Source: Bacillota bacterium
Lineage (GTDB): Bacteria; Bacillota; Clostridia; Lachnospirales; Lachnospiraceae
NCBI GenBank assembly: GCA_023391695.1
Contig: JAEWAK010000045.1
Coordinates: forward strand, 70,346 to 134,345
Reading direction: 5' to 3'
DNA length: 64,000 bases
Positions 9,187-17,599 of this stretch are shown here, piece by piece. The translations under genes and the position numbers were made by a program. The notes beneath the pieces were generated by a model, which was given only the letters and a program-made list of their open reading frames with translations, ran no database searches and was not told where the DNA came from. Positions within the stretch are counted from its first letter, which is position 1; each line of letters begins with the position of its first letter.

Positions 9187-10209
9187 ATGTATAGTTTTAT
9201 GAATGATTACAGCGAAGGGGCACATCCTGCCGTGCTGGAGTTACTAATGAAATCAAACCTGGAGCAGAATGCAGGTTATGGGGAAGATATTCACACGGCT
9301 AAAGCGAAGGAATCCATAAGGAAGCTCCTTCAAAAAGATACCGTTGATATACACTTCATTCCGGGAGGCACCCAGACGAACCTGCTGGTTATATCCTCCT
9401 TTTTACGTCCCCACCAGTGTGTGATTGCAGCCGATACGGGACATATTAATGTACATGAGACGGGAGCCATTGAAGCCACCGGGCATAAAGTAATTGCCCT
9501 GCCCTGCACAGACGGCAAGCTTACGCCTGCCCTGATACAGGCAGCCCTTGATTACCATACCGATGAACACATGGTACAGCCTAAGATGGTATATATATCC
9601 GATACCACAGAAGTTGGGACCATATATAACAAGGCTGAATTAGCCGCTATACATCATATCTGTAAAGCAAACGGACTAATCTTATTCCTGGATGGCGCAC
9701 GTATGGGTTCGGCACTGACCTGTCAGGAAAATGACTTGGAATTAAAGGATTTTGCAGAACTGGCGGACGTGTTTTATATCGGAGGAACCAAAAATGGTGC
9801 CCTGCTTGGGGAAGCCCTGGTCATCTGTAAGGAGGAATTAAAGGAAGACTTCCGTTATCTCATTAAGCAAAGGGGTGCTTTAATGGCAAAAGGTTTTGTC
9901 ACCGGCATCCAGTTTGAAGCACTGTTTCAGGATAATCTTTATTTTGAACTGGGAGCCCATGCCAATGAAATGGCGGCAAAAATAACCGGGACGCTTAAGG
10001 AATGCGGTTATCCGTTCCTGGCACCGGCAGGTACCAACCAGCTCTTTCCCATCCTTCCGGATGAGGTCATTGAAAAGCTGGAAAAGGAATTTGTATTTTC
10101 CATACAAAAGAAGGTGGATGAAAACCACAGTGCGGTGCGCTTTGTAACTTCCTGGGCTACTACTCCAAAAAGTGCGGAAGCCTTATGCGAATTCTTTCGT
10201 AAATTATAA
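9187..10209 (+). CDS. Low-specificity threonine aldolase family, PLP-dependent
   Basis: A 340-residue fold-type I PLP enzyme. Family signatures include the start MNDYSEGAHP, the GGTQTN cofactor-phosphate region near residue 60, FLDGARMGSAL near 168 and the PLP lysine in GGTKNGALLGEA (Lys202). The family splits L-threonine or L-allo-threonine to glycine and acetaldehyde in the cytosol. The ribosome binding site is weak (AAAGGTAAG). It stands alone between a minus-strand hypothetical gene and a hairpin terminator. Beta-eliminating relatives share the fold, so exact substrate preference is uncertain. Confidence 0.85.
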   Translation: MYSFMNDYSEGAHPAVLELLMKSNLEQNAGYGEDIHTAKAKESIRKLLQKDTVDIHFIPGGTQTNLLVISSFLRPHQCVIAADTGHINVHETGAIEATGHKVIALPCTDGKLTPALIQAALDYHTDEHMVQPKMVYISDTTEVGTIYNKAELAAIHHICKANGLILFLDGARMGSALTCQENDLELKDFAELADVFYIGGTKNGALLGEALVICKEELKEDFRYLIKQRGALMAKGFVTGIQFEALFQDNLYFELGAHANEMAAKITGTLKECGYPFLAPAGTNQLFPILPDEVIEKLEKEFVFSIQKKVDENHSAVRFVTSWATTPKSAEALCEFFRKL

Positions 10210-10263
10210 ATAACTTTATAAAATTTGAAACTTGAATTGAAGACAGAGTTAAATCAGGGAAAA

Positions 10264-10303
10264 TCACAGACGGACACACGCTTAGCGGGTGTCCGTTTGT
10301 GAT
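10264..10303 (+). terminator. Hairpin terminator after threonine aldolase
   Basis: TCACAGACGGACACA and GGTGTCCGTTTGTGA form a long stem around CGCTTAGCG. The T-run is poor, so termination strength is uncertain. Confidence 0.5.
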
Positions 10304-10490
10304 GTAAAACAGGCTGCTTTTTCTATAATCTCAATTTAATCTTTTCATAGAATATAAACTATTTTGCAACAATCCCAGTAATAATTTTATACCATATCCG
10401 GCAAAGTTCTTTTTGATCCTCTGAATAATACGAATATTAGACAAATTTTATATAACGGCATGAATTTATTTATGGAATGCCGGAGGGTAA

Positions 10491-10519
10491 TTGACACCGC
10501 AATAAGATGTAACTATAAT
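10491..10519 (+). promoter_or_regulatory. Consensus promoter of the SsuABC-like operon
   Basis: TTGACA (10491-10496) and TATAAT (10514-10519) with a 17-base spacer match the sigma-A consensus perfectly. The first gene begins 200 bases downstream, behind a terminator-bearing leader. Confidence 0.85.
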
Positions 10520-10525
10520 GGCATC

Positions 10526-10619
10526 ATTCATTTACATCCCATATTCCACTGACTGGACAACCAGAGGTACTGAAAAACAGGTATAGTTTTTAACCTGTAT
10601 TTTTAGTACTTTTTTTTAC
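10526..10619 (+). ncRNA. Structured leader with intrinsic terminator, possible riboswitch
   Basis: Between the consensus promoter and the first gene lies a strong terminator: GGTACTGAAAAACAGGT (about 10566-10582) pairs with ACCTGTATTTTTAGTACT, followed by a T8 run ending near 10619. About 45 bases precede it, including GACTGGACAACCAG, which can fold separately. A promoter that runs straight into a terminator before an importer operon implies conditional antitermination. I cannot assign a riboswitch class with confidence; TPP, SAM and cobalamin signatures are absent. Confidence 0.5.
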
Positions 10620-10718
10620 AAACATACAGTATTAAGATCTTATAAATCGTAAATGAAAGCAGAAAGTACCCGGGGAAAACTATAAGCTCTTAATACACCA
10701 TATAAAGGAGGATTTACA

Positions 10719-11900
10719 GTGAAAAAAAATCTAGCAGTTCTATTAACCGTCATTCTATTAACGGCAGCCTTGACCGGCTGCAAAAGCAGCGGTACGGCAA
10801 ATGAAAATCCGCCGGAAGAGACGGCAGCCGTTAATACGGAGTCCGCAGAAACGAAAGAGGATACGGCAGCTGCCGAGCCTTCGGAAGCAGAAGTATATGC
10901 CAAAGAATTGATTTCCAGAAACATAACTTCGGAAGATATCATTACGGAGGAAGTGATAGAAGCGGTTATTCAGGAATTAAAGGCAGCTTACCAGTTTGAA
11001 GATATTAAAACGATCAATTCGGCAGCCGATTCTTACGGGTACATATCCCAGAAAAAAGGGTGGTTTGACGAATTGTTCGGAGATGCCGGTATTAAAGTGG
11101 TAAATGTGGAAGGCTCTCTTGGCAATGAAGCACAGTTAATGGAAAGAGGAGAACTGCACTTTGCATACCGTATGCTCTATCCTTACTTGCTGTACCGTTC
11201 GGAAGGTGCGGATTTAACGGCAGTACAGATTTCCGAGCATCCGGATCCTAAAATTGCCAGTGTTATCGTCCGTGCGGACTCCGGAATTGAAAACTTTGAT
11301 GATTTAAAAGGAAAGAAAATAGGAAGCTGGCGTGCCGGCTGCCCTTACATGGTATTGTTTGAAAAGACAGAATCCCTGAACTGGAAAGAAGGAACGGATT
11401 GGGAGTATGTCAATATTCCTTCCTCCGAGATGAAAACCGCTCTGCTTGCCGGGGAAATTGATGCAATTTCCCAGCACCCCCTATCCTCCATCTCCCCCAT
11501 CCTTCTTGATGGAACGGCAAAAGAGATTTCTTATGCGGTTGATGATGGAATCTATGTAAACGGCGGAGGAAGTACGGTGGTATTTTCACCCTCAGAATTT
11601 GCAAAGGAAAACCCCAACATTGTAAAGGCCTGGACTAAATTCAGGGATATTGTAAACGCATATATTGTGCAAAACCAGGATGCTGCCGCAGCCATTGTGG
11701 AATCGGTTAACAGAGAGCCTGCGGAAAATACGAAGTTCTGGTGGGAGCGTTCCAAAGAAACTCTTTACCGCTCTAATTACAGTGTAGAGCAGATTAAGAA
11801 AGAAACAAAGACTTTTCAGGACTGGCTGGTGGAACATGGGGATATCAGTAAAGAAAAAGCGGTTGATGTAAATGAGTTGTTTTCCGAGAATTTACTATAA
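10719..11900 (+). CDS. NitT/TauT-type ABC importer substrate-binding lipoprotein (SsuA-like)
   Basis: A 393-residue protein starting at a GTG with AAAGGAGG upstream. A signal segment ends in the lipobox LTGC, followed by an acidic low-complexity linker (about residues 25-60). The binding domain then carries features typical of the SsuA/TauA/NrtA clan, such as FDDLKGKKIGSWRAG near residue 195. It should bind a small organic ligand outside the cell and hand it to the SsuC-like permease encoded 1 kb downstream. It is the first gene of an operon with two DszB-like proteins, which suggests an organosulfur ligand, but that is inference. Confidence 0.82.
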   Translation: MKKNLAVLLTVILLTAALTGCKSSGTANENPPEETAAVNTESAETKEDTAAAEPSEAEVYAKELISRNITSEDIITEEVIEAVIQELKAAYQFEDIKTINSAADSYGYISQKKGWFDELFGDAGIKVVNVEGSLGNEAQLMERGELHFAYRMLYPYLLYRSEGADLTAVQISEHPDPKIASVIVRADSGIENFDDLKGKKIGSWRAGCPYMVLFEKTESLNWKEGTDWEYVNIPSSEMKTALLAGEIDAISQHPLSSISPILLDGTAKEISYAVDDGIYVNGGGSTVVFSPSEFAKENPNIVKAWTKFRDIVNAYIVQNQDAAAAIVESVNREPAENTKFWWERSKETLYRSNYSVEQIKKETKTFQDWLVEHGDISKEKAVDVNELFSENLL

Positions 11901-11938
11901 ATTAGAATTAACTAAGAAAATTAATAAAGGAGATTTAT

Positions 11939-12973
11939 ATGGCTGATATTAAAGAAATCTATTATACGATTTGCCCGGTGGGGAATGCATCCTATATAGC
12001 TGCCAACCATGGTTTTTTAAAAAGGGGCCTTGAAAAATTTCAGGTAGAACCGGTTCGGCTGCAGACCTTGCCCCAGGAGAAATGGGCGGCACATTTTAAT
12101 TACCGGAATGACAGACTTTTCCGTGAAGGCGGTAATATTCCGCCTTTATGGGCGAAATCAGGCGGTGCCGAAGTGATCCTCATCGGATTAAACCTGCTTC
12201 GCCAGCGCCTGGCTATTATAGCAAGAGCAGATTCGAAAATCGAATATCCCTATCAATTAAGATATGCAAGAATTGGAATCCCGGTACACCCCAATGCCTT
12301 GATCGATTTTCACAAGGCCACTGCCGAAGAAGCATTTGAGCTTGCACTGGCAGCCCAGGGAATTTCTGCGGAAGATGCCAGCTTTGTTGAATTAACTGAT
12401 GAGAATGATTTTTTGGTAAACCGGGACGGAAAAAAAGATTTTACAAATCTGGAAGCAGTTGAAATTGAGGCTTTGGACAGAAACGAAATTGATGTGGCAT
12501 TTGTTAAGCTTTCAAAACTTCAAAAATTGCTGGAAACAGGCAAATATAAAATTGTTTATGAGTTAAGCGCGGACAGAAGCCAGTTTGCTCCTGTTAACAA
12601 TGAATATCCCAATACACTCACGGTGAGCCGGTATCTGGCTGAGACAAGACCGGAAATTGTAGTGGAATATGTTAAGCAGTTATTACTGGCAGCAGAATGG
12701 GCCGCAGACAATAAAGCGGAGGCGGAAAAGCTGCTGGCCGTGCAGACCTATGGAACCGTAGGACAGTACCAGGGCTCCTTCGATCCGGATTTCCATAAGC
12801 ATTTACAGGTAAACCTGTCGGAAGAAAGCCTTATTACCCTGGAAAGCCAGGCCAGGTTTTTATATGATCACGGCTACTTAAGCCAGCAGGTGGATGTGTA
12901 TTCCTGGGCGGACGATTATTTTTTAAAAACTGCTGTCCGTGAAATAGAAACAGAACGATTGAACTCAAAATAA
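11939..12973 (+). CDS. DszB-like sulfinate desulfinase family protein, copy 1
   Basis: A 344-residue protein with a periplasmic-binding-protein-like fold signature but no signal peptide, so it should be cytosolic. It resembles 2-hydroxybiphenyl-2-sulfinate desulfinase (DszB). Cys12 (YTICPVG), His52 (AAHFNY), Arg62 and Gly65 (FREGGNIPPL) line up with the catalytic Cys27, His60, Arg70 and Gly73 of DszB, with the same His-Arg-Gly spacing. DszB releases sulfite from an aryl sulfinate without a cofactor. Its place between importer genes suggests processing of the imported compound. It could also be a non-catalytic binding protein. AAAGGAG precedes the ATG at 11939. Confidence 0.7.
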   Translation: MADIKEIYYTICPVGNASYIAANHGFLKRGLEKFQVEPVRLQTLPQEKWAAHFNYRNDRLFREGGNIPPLWAKSGGAEVILIGLNLLRQRLAIIARADSKIEYPYQLRYARIGIPVHPNALIDFHKATAEEAFELALAAQGISAEDASFVELTDENDFLVNRDGKKDFTNLEAVEIEALDRNEIDVAFVKLSKLQKLLETGKYKIVYELSADRSQFAPVNNEYPNTLTVSRYLAETRPEIVVEYVKQLLLAAEWAADNKAEAEKLLAVQTYGTVGQYQGSFDPDFHKHLQVNLSEESLITLESQARFLYDHGYLSQQVDVYSWADDYFLKTAVREIETERLNSK

Positions 12974-12986
12974 AGGAGAGTTAATT

Positions 12987-13814
12987 ATGAGGAGGAACGA
13001 TACCAGTCCGGGTAAATATCCGGTAAACGGCAAAGCTGTCCTGGAAGCCGTAAAAACCTGGGCCAATTTATTAGCTGTTCCGGTATTGCTTTTAATTATA
13101 TGGCAGGCACTGGCCGGTGCAGGTCTTCTGATGGAAGTGATTCTTCCTTCACCGGTGAAAATCGTGAAAGCTTTTTTTCAGATTATTGAGGACGGTACCC
13201 TGGCTATTGACTTAACCGTCAGTTTAAGGCGGGTATTGATCGGTTACCTGCTGGGAGCGGGAACGGCGTTGATACTTGGAATAGGGAGCGGACTCTTTAA
13301 GGTAATCGAGCGGATATTTTCGCCTTTGGTGGATATAATCCGTCAGATCCCTTTGTATGCCTGGATTCCCCTTATCATACTGTGGTTTGGAATTGGTGAA
13401 ACCTCAAAACACATTATTATAGCTAAGGCGGTATTTGTCCCTATCTATTTAAATACGGTACGGGGAATCCATGATGTACCGAATGAATATGTTGAGTTGT
13501 CCAAGGTACTGGAATTAACGAAAAAAGATTTTATTTTTCGAATCGTTCTTCCCTCGGCGACCCCATCCATATTTACGGGACTTCGTTTGGCTGCCGGCAA
13601 TTCCTGGATGGCAGTTGTGGCAGCGGAAATGCTCGGCGGGCTTACGGGATTGGGCTACGGTTTACTGCAGGCCAAAGAATTCCTGATGTCGGACAAATTA
13701 ATTGCCCTTATGTTCGTAATTGCCGCCATTGGTATGATTTTGGACTACTTCCTGCGCCTGTTGGAAAAAACAGCATTACGCTGGCGAGTAAATAACCAGG
13801 GAAGTAAGTCATAA
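12987..13814 (+). CDS. NitT/TauT-type ABC importer permease (SsuC-like)
   Basis: A 275-residue membrane protein with about six spans and the family landmarks LPSPVKIVKAFFQI near residue 53, IPLYAWIPLIILWFGIGE in the middle and the EAA-like loop of the BPD transport fold. AAAGGAG precedes the ATG. It follows the first DszB-like gene by 13 bases and should homodimerise to form the channel, fed by the lipoprotein at 10719 and driven by the ATPase at 13919. Confidence 0.88.
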   Translation: MRRNDTSPGKYPVNGKAVLEAVKTWANLLAVPVLLLIIWQALAGAGLLMEVILPSPVKIVKAFFQIIEDGTLAIDLTVSLRRVLIGYLLGAGTALILGIGSGLFKVIERIFSPLVDIIRQIPLYAWIPLIILWFGIGETSKHIIIAKAVFVPIYLNTVRGIHDVPNEYVELSKVLELTKKDFIFRIVLPSATPSIFTGLRLAAGNSWMAVVAAEMLGGLTGLGYGLLQAKEFLMSDKLIALMFVIAAIGMILDYFLRLLEKTALRWRVNNQGSKS

Positions 13815-13918
13815 CCCTGCGGCAGGGCAGAACAGGAATAAGATATAAATAAGCTGCAAATAAGCTGAAAAAAGCAACAAAAAAGCTGTCCGCGCCGCAG
13901 CAGAATGGAGGAAGAAAA

Positions 13919-14698
13919 ATGGCTGTCATTTCGGTAGATAATTCCGCTGTTTTAACCATAAACAACGTATCGAAAACATTCCATGCAAAGGAAAAAGACG
14001 TAAAGGCAATTGAAGATGTGTCTCTTACAATCAGCCAGGGAGAATTTGTAACATTAATTGGCCCCAGTGGCTGCGGGAAGACTACGCTCCTCAGACTGAT
14101 TGCCGGATTGGAAAACAATTATGAAGGGAATGTTCTGTTAGAAGGTAATAGGATCGAAAAACCCGGACTGGACAGGGGAGTTATCTTTCAGGAACACCGG
14201 CTGCTTCCCTGGCTCACAGTCGGAGAAAATATTGCGCTTGGAATGGAAGGAAAAAAAAGTTATATACAGGATAAAATACATTTATACCTGAAGAAAGTAG
14301 GGCTGGAGGAGTTTGAAAAAGCATATCCGAGACAGCTCTCCGGAGGAATGGCCCAGAGAGCTTCGATTGCCAGGGCGTTGATCCGGCAGCCTAAAATACT
14401 TTTGCTGGATGAGCCCCTGGGAGCTTTGGATGCTTTAACAAAAATGAATATGCAGGCAGAGCTGGAGCGTATATGGATGGCAGACAAGACAACCATGATA
14501 ATGGTTACACACGATATTGAGGAAGCAATTTTTCTGGGAGACAAGGTAGTGGTTATGAGTGCAAGACCTGCTGAAATCAAAAGCATTTTTCCGATTCACC
14601 TGCCAAGGCCAAGGAACCGCAGCAGTCATGAATTTGCCCAATACCGCACCAACATAATTAACACCTTCCATGAAACCATAGGGATGTATAACATATAA
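13919..14698 (+). CDS. NitT/TauT-type ABC importer ATPase (SsuB-like)
   Basis: A 259-residue ATP-binding subunit with Walker A GPSGCGKTT near residue 44, Q-loop in FQEHRLLPW, signature LSGGMAQRASIARAL and Walker B LLLDEPLGALD. The FQEHRLLPW form is typical of SsuB/TauB/NrtD ATPases. GGAGGAAGAAA precedes the ATG. It completes the three-part importer with the genes at 10719 and 12987. A 104-base gap upstream contains short AAGCTG-type repeats with no clear role. Confidence 0.92.
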   Translation: MAVISVDNSAVLTINNVSKTFHAKEKDVKAIEDVSLTISQGEFVTLIGPSGCGKTTLLRLIAGLENNYEGNVLLEGNRIEKPGLDRGVIFQEHRLLPWLTVGENIALGMEGKKSYIQDKIHLYLKKVGLEEFEKAYPRQLSGGMAQRASIARALIRQPKILLLDEPLGALDALTKMNMQAELERIWMADKTTMIMVTHDIEEAIFLGDKVVVMSARPAEIKSIFPIHLPRPRNRSSHEFAQYRTNIINTFHETIGMYNI

Positions 14699-14762
14699 AT
14701 ATGAACCAGGAAAGGATTCTGCACCAGGCTTATTCCTGCTGTGCAGCATACAGGTGATTGAA

Positions 14763-15776
14763 ATGGTATTAAAAGAATTTCACTATACTATTTGCCCCGT
14801 GGGCAATTCAAGTTATATTGCAGCCAATAAAATCTGGAAAGAGGATACTTTTGACAAGGCAGGAGGGAAACCCATACTGCTGCAAAGCCTCCCAAAGGAG
14901 GACTGGCATGTACATTTTGACTATAAAGATCCGGCGTTATTCCGTGAAGGGGGAAATATCCCGCCGCTATGGGCCAAATCAAACGGTGCGGAGGTGGTCC
15001 TGATCGGCCTGGCATTTTTGGATTTAAAATCCTATATTCTTGTTAAAGCCGATTCTTCCGTTGATTATGTGGAACAGCTCAGAAATAAAAGAATCGGGAT
15101 TCCGGCAGGAGCACATTTTATTATTGATTTTTACAAAGCAACCGTGGAGCATGGATTTGAAACCGCTCTTAAAGCAAGGGGCGTGTCACCGAAAGATGTG
15201 GAGTTTGTTAACCTGGAAGTATCCGAAGAGTATATCGGTATGACCAAAACCCATAAGAGCAATCTTGGAAAGATCGACGCAGAGGCATTAAATGAGGGAA
15301 AAGTAGATGCCGTTTATGCAGGAGGCTGCCTGGCACAGAGACTCCTTGCAACGGGTGAATATAAGATTATTTATGAGCTAAACAGAAACACGGAGCAGGT
15401 GCTGCCCATCAATAACGTATATCCCAATACCCTTACGGTAAGCAAAAAGCTGGCGGAAGAACATCCGGAAATTGTGGTTGAATACGTTAAGCAGACCCTC
15501 CTGGCAGCAGAATGGGCCAAAACCAACAGAGCGGAAACTATAGAGCTATTTTCCAGACAGCTGAACGGTACAATCGGTGAAACAGCCAATGCATTTCCCG
15601 TAAATTTCCATAAAGATCTGGAGGTAAACCTGGAGGAAAAAGCTTTGCTGGCATTGGAGGGACAGCTGAGATTTTTGTATGACAGAAAATATGTGACCAG
15701 GCTTTTTGACATCGGAAAATGGGCCGATGACACTTTTTTAAAAGCAGCTATAAAAGAATTGAAAGAAAACAGATAA
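14763..15776 (+). CDS. DszB-like sulfinate desulfinase family protein, copy 2
   Basis: A 337-residue paralogue of the protein at 11939, also without a signal peptide. Counting from the ATG at 14763 (AGGTGAT lies 4 bases upstream; a GTG at 14754 is possible), Cys11, His51, Arg61 and Gly64 sit in the same YTICPVG, HFDY and FREGGNIPPLWAKS contexts as copy 1 and as DszB. The two copies also share NVYPNTLTVS/NEYPNTLTVS and VEYVKQ.LLAAEWA blocks. Two intact copies in one importer operon suggest two substrates or a heteromer. Annotation as a plain ABC binding protein is the alternative. Confidence 0.7.
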   Translation: MVLKEFHYTICPVGNSSYIAANKIWKEDTFDKAGGKPILLQSLPKEDWHVHFDYKDPALFREGGNIPPLWAKSNGAEVVLIGLAFLDLKSYILVKADSSVDYVEQLRNKRIGIPAGAHFIIDFYKATVEHGFETALKARGVSPKDVEFVNLEVSEEYIGMTKTHKSNLGKIDAEALNEGKVDAVYAGGCLAQRLLATGEYKIIYELNRNTEQVLPINNVYPNTLTVSKKLAEEHPEIVVEYVKQTLLAAEWAKTNRAETIELFSRQLNGTIGETANAFPVNFHKDLEVNLEEKALLALEGQLRFLYDRKYVTRLFDIGKWADDTFLKAAIKELKENR

Positions 15777-15870
15777 CAAAGCCTGAAAAAACAAGCGTCT
15801 CTTAGGCCAGTCTTCCATAAGACAGTATAAAACTAAACTATATATGGACGCTGCCAGGTAAGAGGTCTGG

Positions 15871-15914
15871 AAAACAAGCGTACCGTTTGGAATGAACGAT
15901 ACGCTTGTTTTCAC
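15871..15914 (+). terminator. Terminator of the SsuABC-like operon
   Basis: AAAACAAGCGTACCGTT pairs with AACGATACGCTTGTTTT around a 7-base loop with one mismatch. The A-run on one side and T-run on the other make it a likely bidirectional terminator. Confidence 0.65.
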
Positions 15915-16042
15915 TTTATGGGGCAGGCCAATATCTTCATATGCTTGCGCTTTTTGTTTCTGTCAGTTACAATAAAACCCTCCACTATAACACCAGACTT
16001 TAATATGATATTATAGTAGAATAGAATGGCGGTGATAAAAAA

Positions 16043-16804
16043 ATGAATACCTACAAGACATCTGAAATTGCACAAAGGATCGGAATCCACCCCAATACGG
16101 TACGGCTTTATGAGGAACTTGAACTTATTCCCAAACCGGAGCGGAAGACGAATGGCTATCGTGTTTTTACAGATTTCCATATGGAGCAAATTAAGCTTGT
16201 GAGAACTGCGTTTAAAGTTGAGGTCCTGCAAAATGGTCTGAGAAAGCAAGTAATCAATATCATTAAGACCTCGGCGGCCAATGACTTTGATAAAGCTATT
16301 TTTCTTACGGAACATTATTTGCAGCAGATAAAAAACGAACAAAGAAATGCCGAAGAAGCCATAGCAATTACGGAAAAGCTGTTATCAGGCGGCAACCAAG
16401 AGACAGACACCGGGGTTTTAACCAGAAAAGAAACGGCGGATTATTTACAAATCTCAATGGATGCTTTAAGAAATTGGGAAATGAACGGCCTGCTATCTAT
16501 AAAACGAAAGCAAAACGGTTATCGTGTTTATACGGAGGGAGATCTTCGGCGGCTCAAAATCATACGATCCCTGCGCCTTGCGAATTACTCTCTGTCAGCA
16601 ATTTTGCGAATGCTGAATACTTTATCCCGAAATCCCAAAGCAGATATCCGGCAAGTGATTGACACGCCTAAGGAAAGCGACGATATTATTTCTGTATGTG
16701 ATAAGCTGCTCACATCTTTGCATTACGCTGAACAAAACGGGGAAGTTATGCTCTCGCATCTTAAGAAAATGAAAAAACGATTTGCAGAAAACCCTACACT
16801 TTAA
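16043..16804 (+). CDS. MerR-family regulator with two MerR-type HTH domains
   Basis: A 253-residue protein with one MerR helix-turn-helix at the N-terminus (YKTSEIAQRIGIHPNTVRLYEE, with NGYRVFT wing near 35-45) and a second, similar one near 125-175 (LTRKETADYLQISMDALRNWE, NGYRVYT). Both the recognition helix and the wing are duplicated. It is followed by an ABC exporter operon, so it probably controls a drug- or peptide-responsive exporter. The start has GGCGGTGAT upstream. The double DNA-binding arrangement suggests one chain can contact two half-sites. Confidence 0.85.
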   Translation: MNTYKTSEIAQRIGIHPNTVRLYEELELIPKPERKTNGYRVFTDFHMEQIKLVRTAFKVEVLQNGLRKQVINIIKTSAANDFDKAIFLTEHYLQQIKNEQRNAEEAIAITEKLLSGGNQETDTGVLTRKETADYLQISMDALRNWEMNGLLSIKRKQNGYRVYTEGDLRRLKIIRSLRLANYSLSAILRMLNTLSRNPKADIRQVIDTPKESDDIISVCDKLLTSLHYAEQNGEVMLSHLKKMKKRFAENPTL

Positions 16805-16836
16805 CACCAGACTTTGTTCTGGTGTTATTCTTTTTA
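16802..16836 (+). terminator. Hairpin at the MerR stop codon
   Basis: AACACCAG and CTGGTGTT form a stem around ACTTTGTT, followed by ATTCTTTTT. The same 14-mer TAACACCAGACTTT also occurs upstream of the gene at about 15990-16003. Confidence 0.55.
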
Positions 16837-16867
16837 TGCAAAGAAAAAACAGGAGGGAATGAATCGC

Positions 16868-17599
16868 ATGGAAACAACGATTGAAGTAAAAAAACTATGC
16901 AAGTCTTACGGCCATGTTAAAGCGGCGGAGAATGTTAACATCTCAATTTGCCGCGGAGAAGTATTTGGTCTGCTGGGTGCAAACGGCGCGGGTAAGAGCA
17001 CCACAATTGAATGTATCTTAGGAACGAAAAAACAAGATAGCGGAACGGTGTCCATTTTGGGAATGGATCCCGGGAAAGACCGGAAAAAGCTCTTTGAAAG
17101 AGTCGGCGTTCAATTTCAGGAAGCCAATTATCAGGACAAAATCAAAGTGGCCGAACTTTGTGAGGTTACTGCTTCGCTTTATAAAACCACTCTCGATTAC
17201 GGCACTCTTCTAAAACAATTCGGACTTTCCGACAAGCCGAAAAGCCTGGTCAGTGAGCTTTCGGGAGGTCAGAAGCAGCGGCTCTTTATTGTGCTGGCAC
17301 TGATTCCAAATCCCGAAGTGGTATTTTTAGACGAGCTGACCACAGGCTTAGATGCGAAAGCAAGACGGGATGTATGGAAGAGCCTTTCCGAGTTAAAAGC
17401 GAAAGGGATTACCATTCTGTTAACCTCTCATTTTATGGACGAGGTAGAAGCTCTCTGCGACAAAATTATGATTCTGAAAAATGGGGAAAGCATATTCTGC
17501 GGCACGGTACAAGAAGCAGTTGCGGCAAGTCCCTATGAAAAATTTGAAGATGTATATCTTTGGTATACGGACGAGGAGGGCAAAAATGCGAACATTTAA
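16868..17599 (+). CDS. ABC exporter ATP-binding protein
   Basis: A 243-residue ATPase of the CcmA/drug-export type with Walker A GANGAGKST, signature LSGGQKQR, Walker B VVFLDELTTGLD and the H-loop in LLTSHFMDEVE. Walker B is followed by Leu-Thr where many relatives have Pro-Thr. I choose the ATG at 16868 because AGGAGGG (16851-16857) is too close to the ATG at 16859. It overlaps the start of the permease gene by 14 bases, indicating translational coupling. It powers the membrane subunit at 17586. Confidence 0.88.
   Translation: METTIEVKKLCKSYGHVKAAENVNISICRGEVFGLLGANGAGKSTTIECILGTKKQDSGTVSILGMDPGKDRKKLFERVGVQFQEANYQDKIKVAELCEVTASLYKTTLDYGTLLKQFGLSDKPKSLVSELSGGQKQRLFIVLALIPNPEVVFLDELTTGLDAKARRDVWKSLSELKAKGITILLTSHFMDEVEALCDKIMILKNGESIFCGTVQEAVAASPYEKFEDVYLWYTDEEGKNANI

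Noticed and set aside
10526..10619. Naming the leader as a TPP, SAM or guanidine riboswitch
   Set aside because: I could not find the conserved core of any of these; only the terminator and a small foldable stretch are certain.
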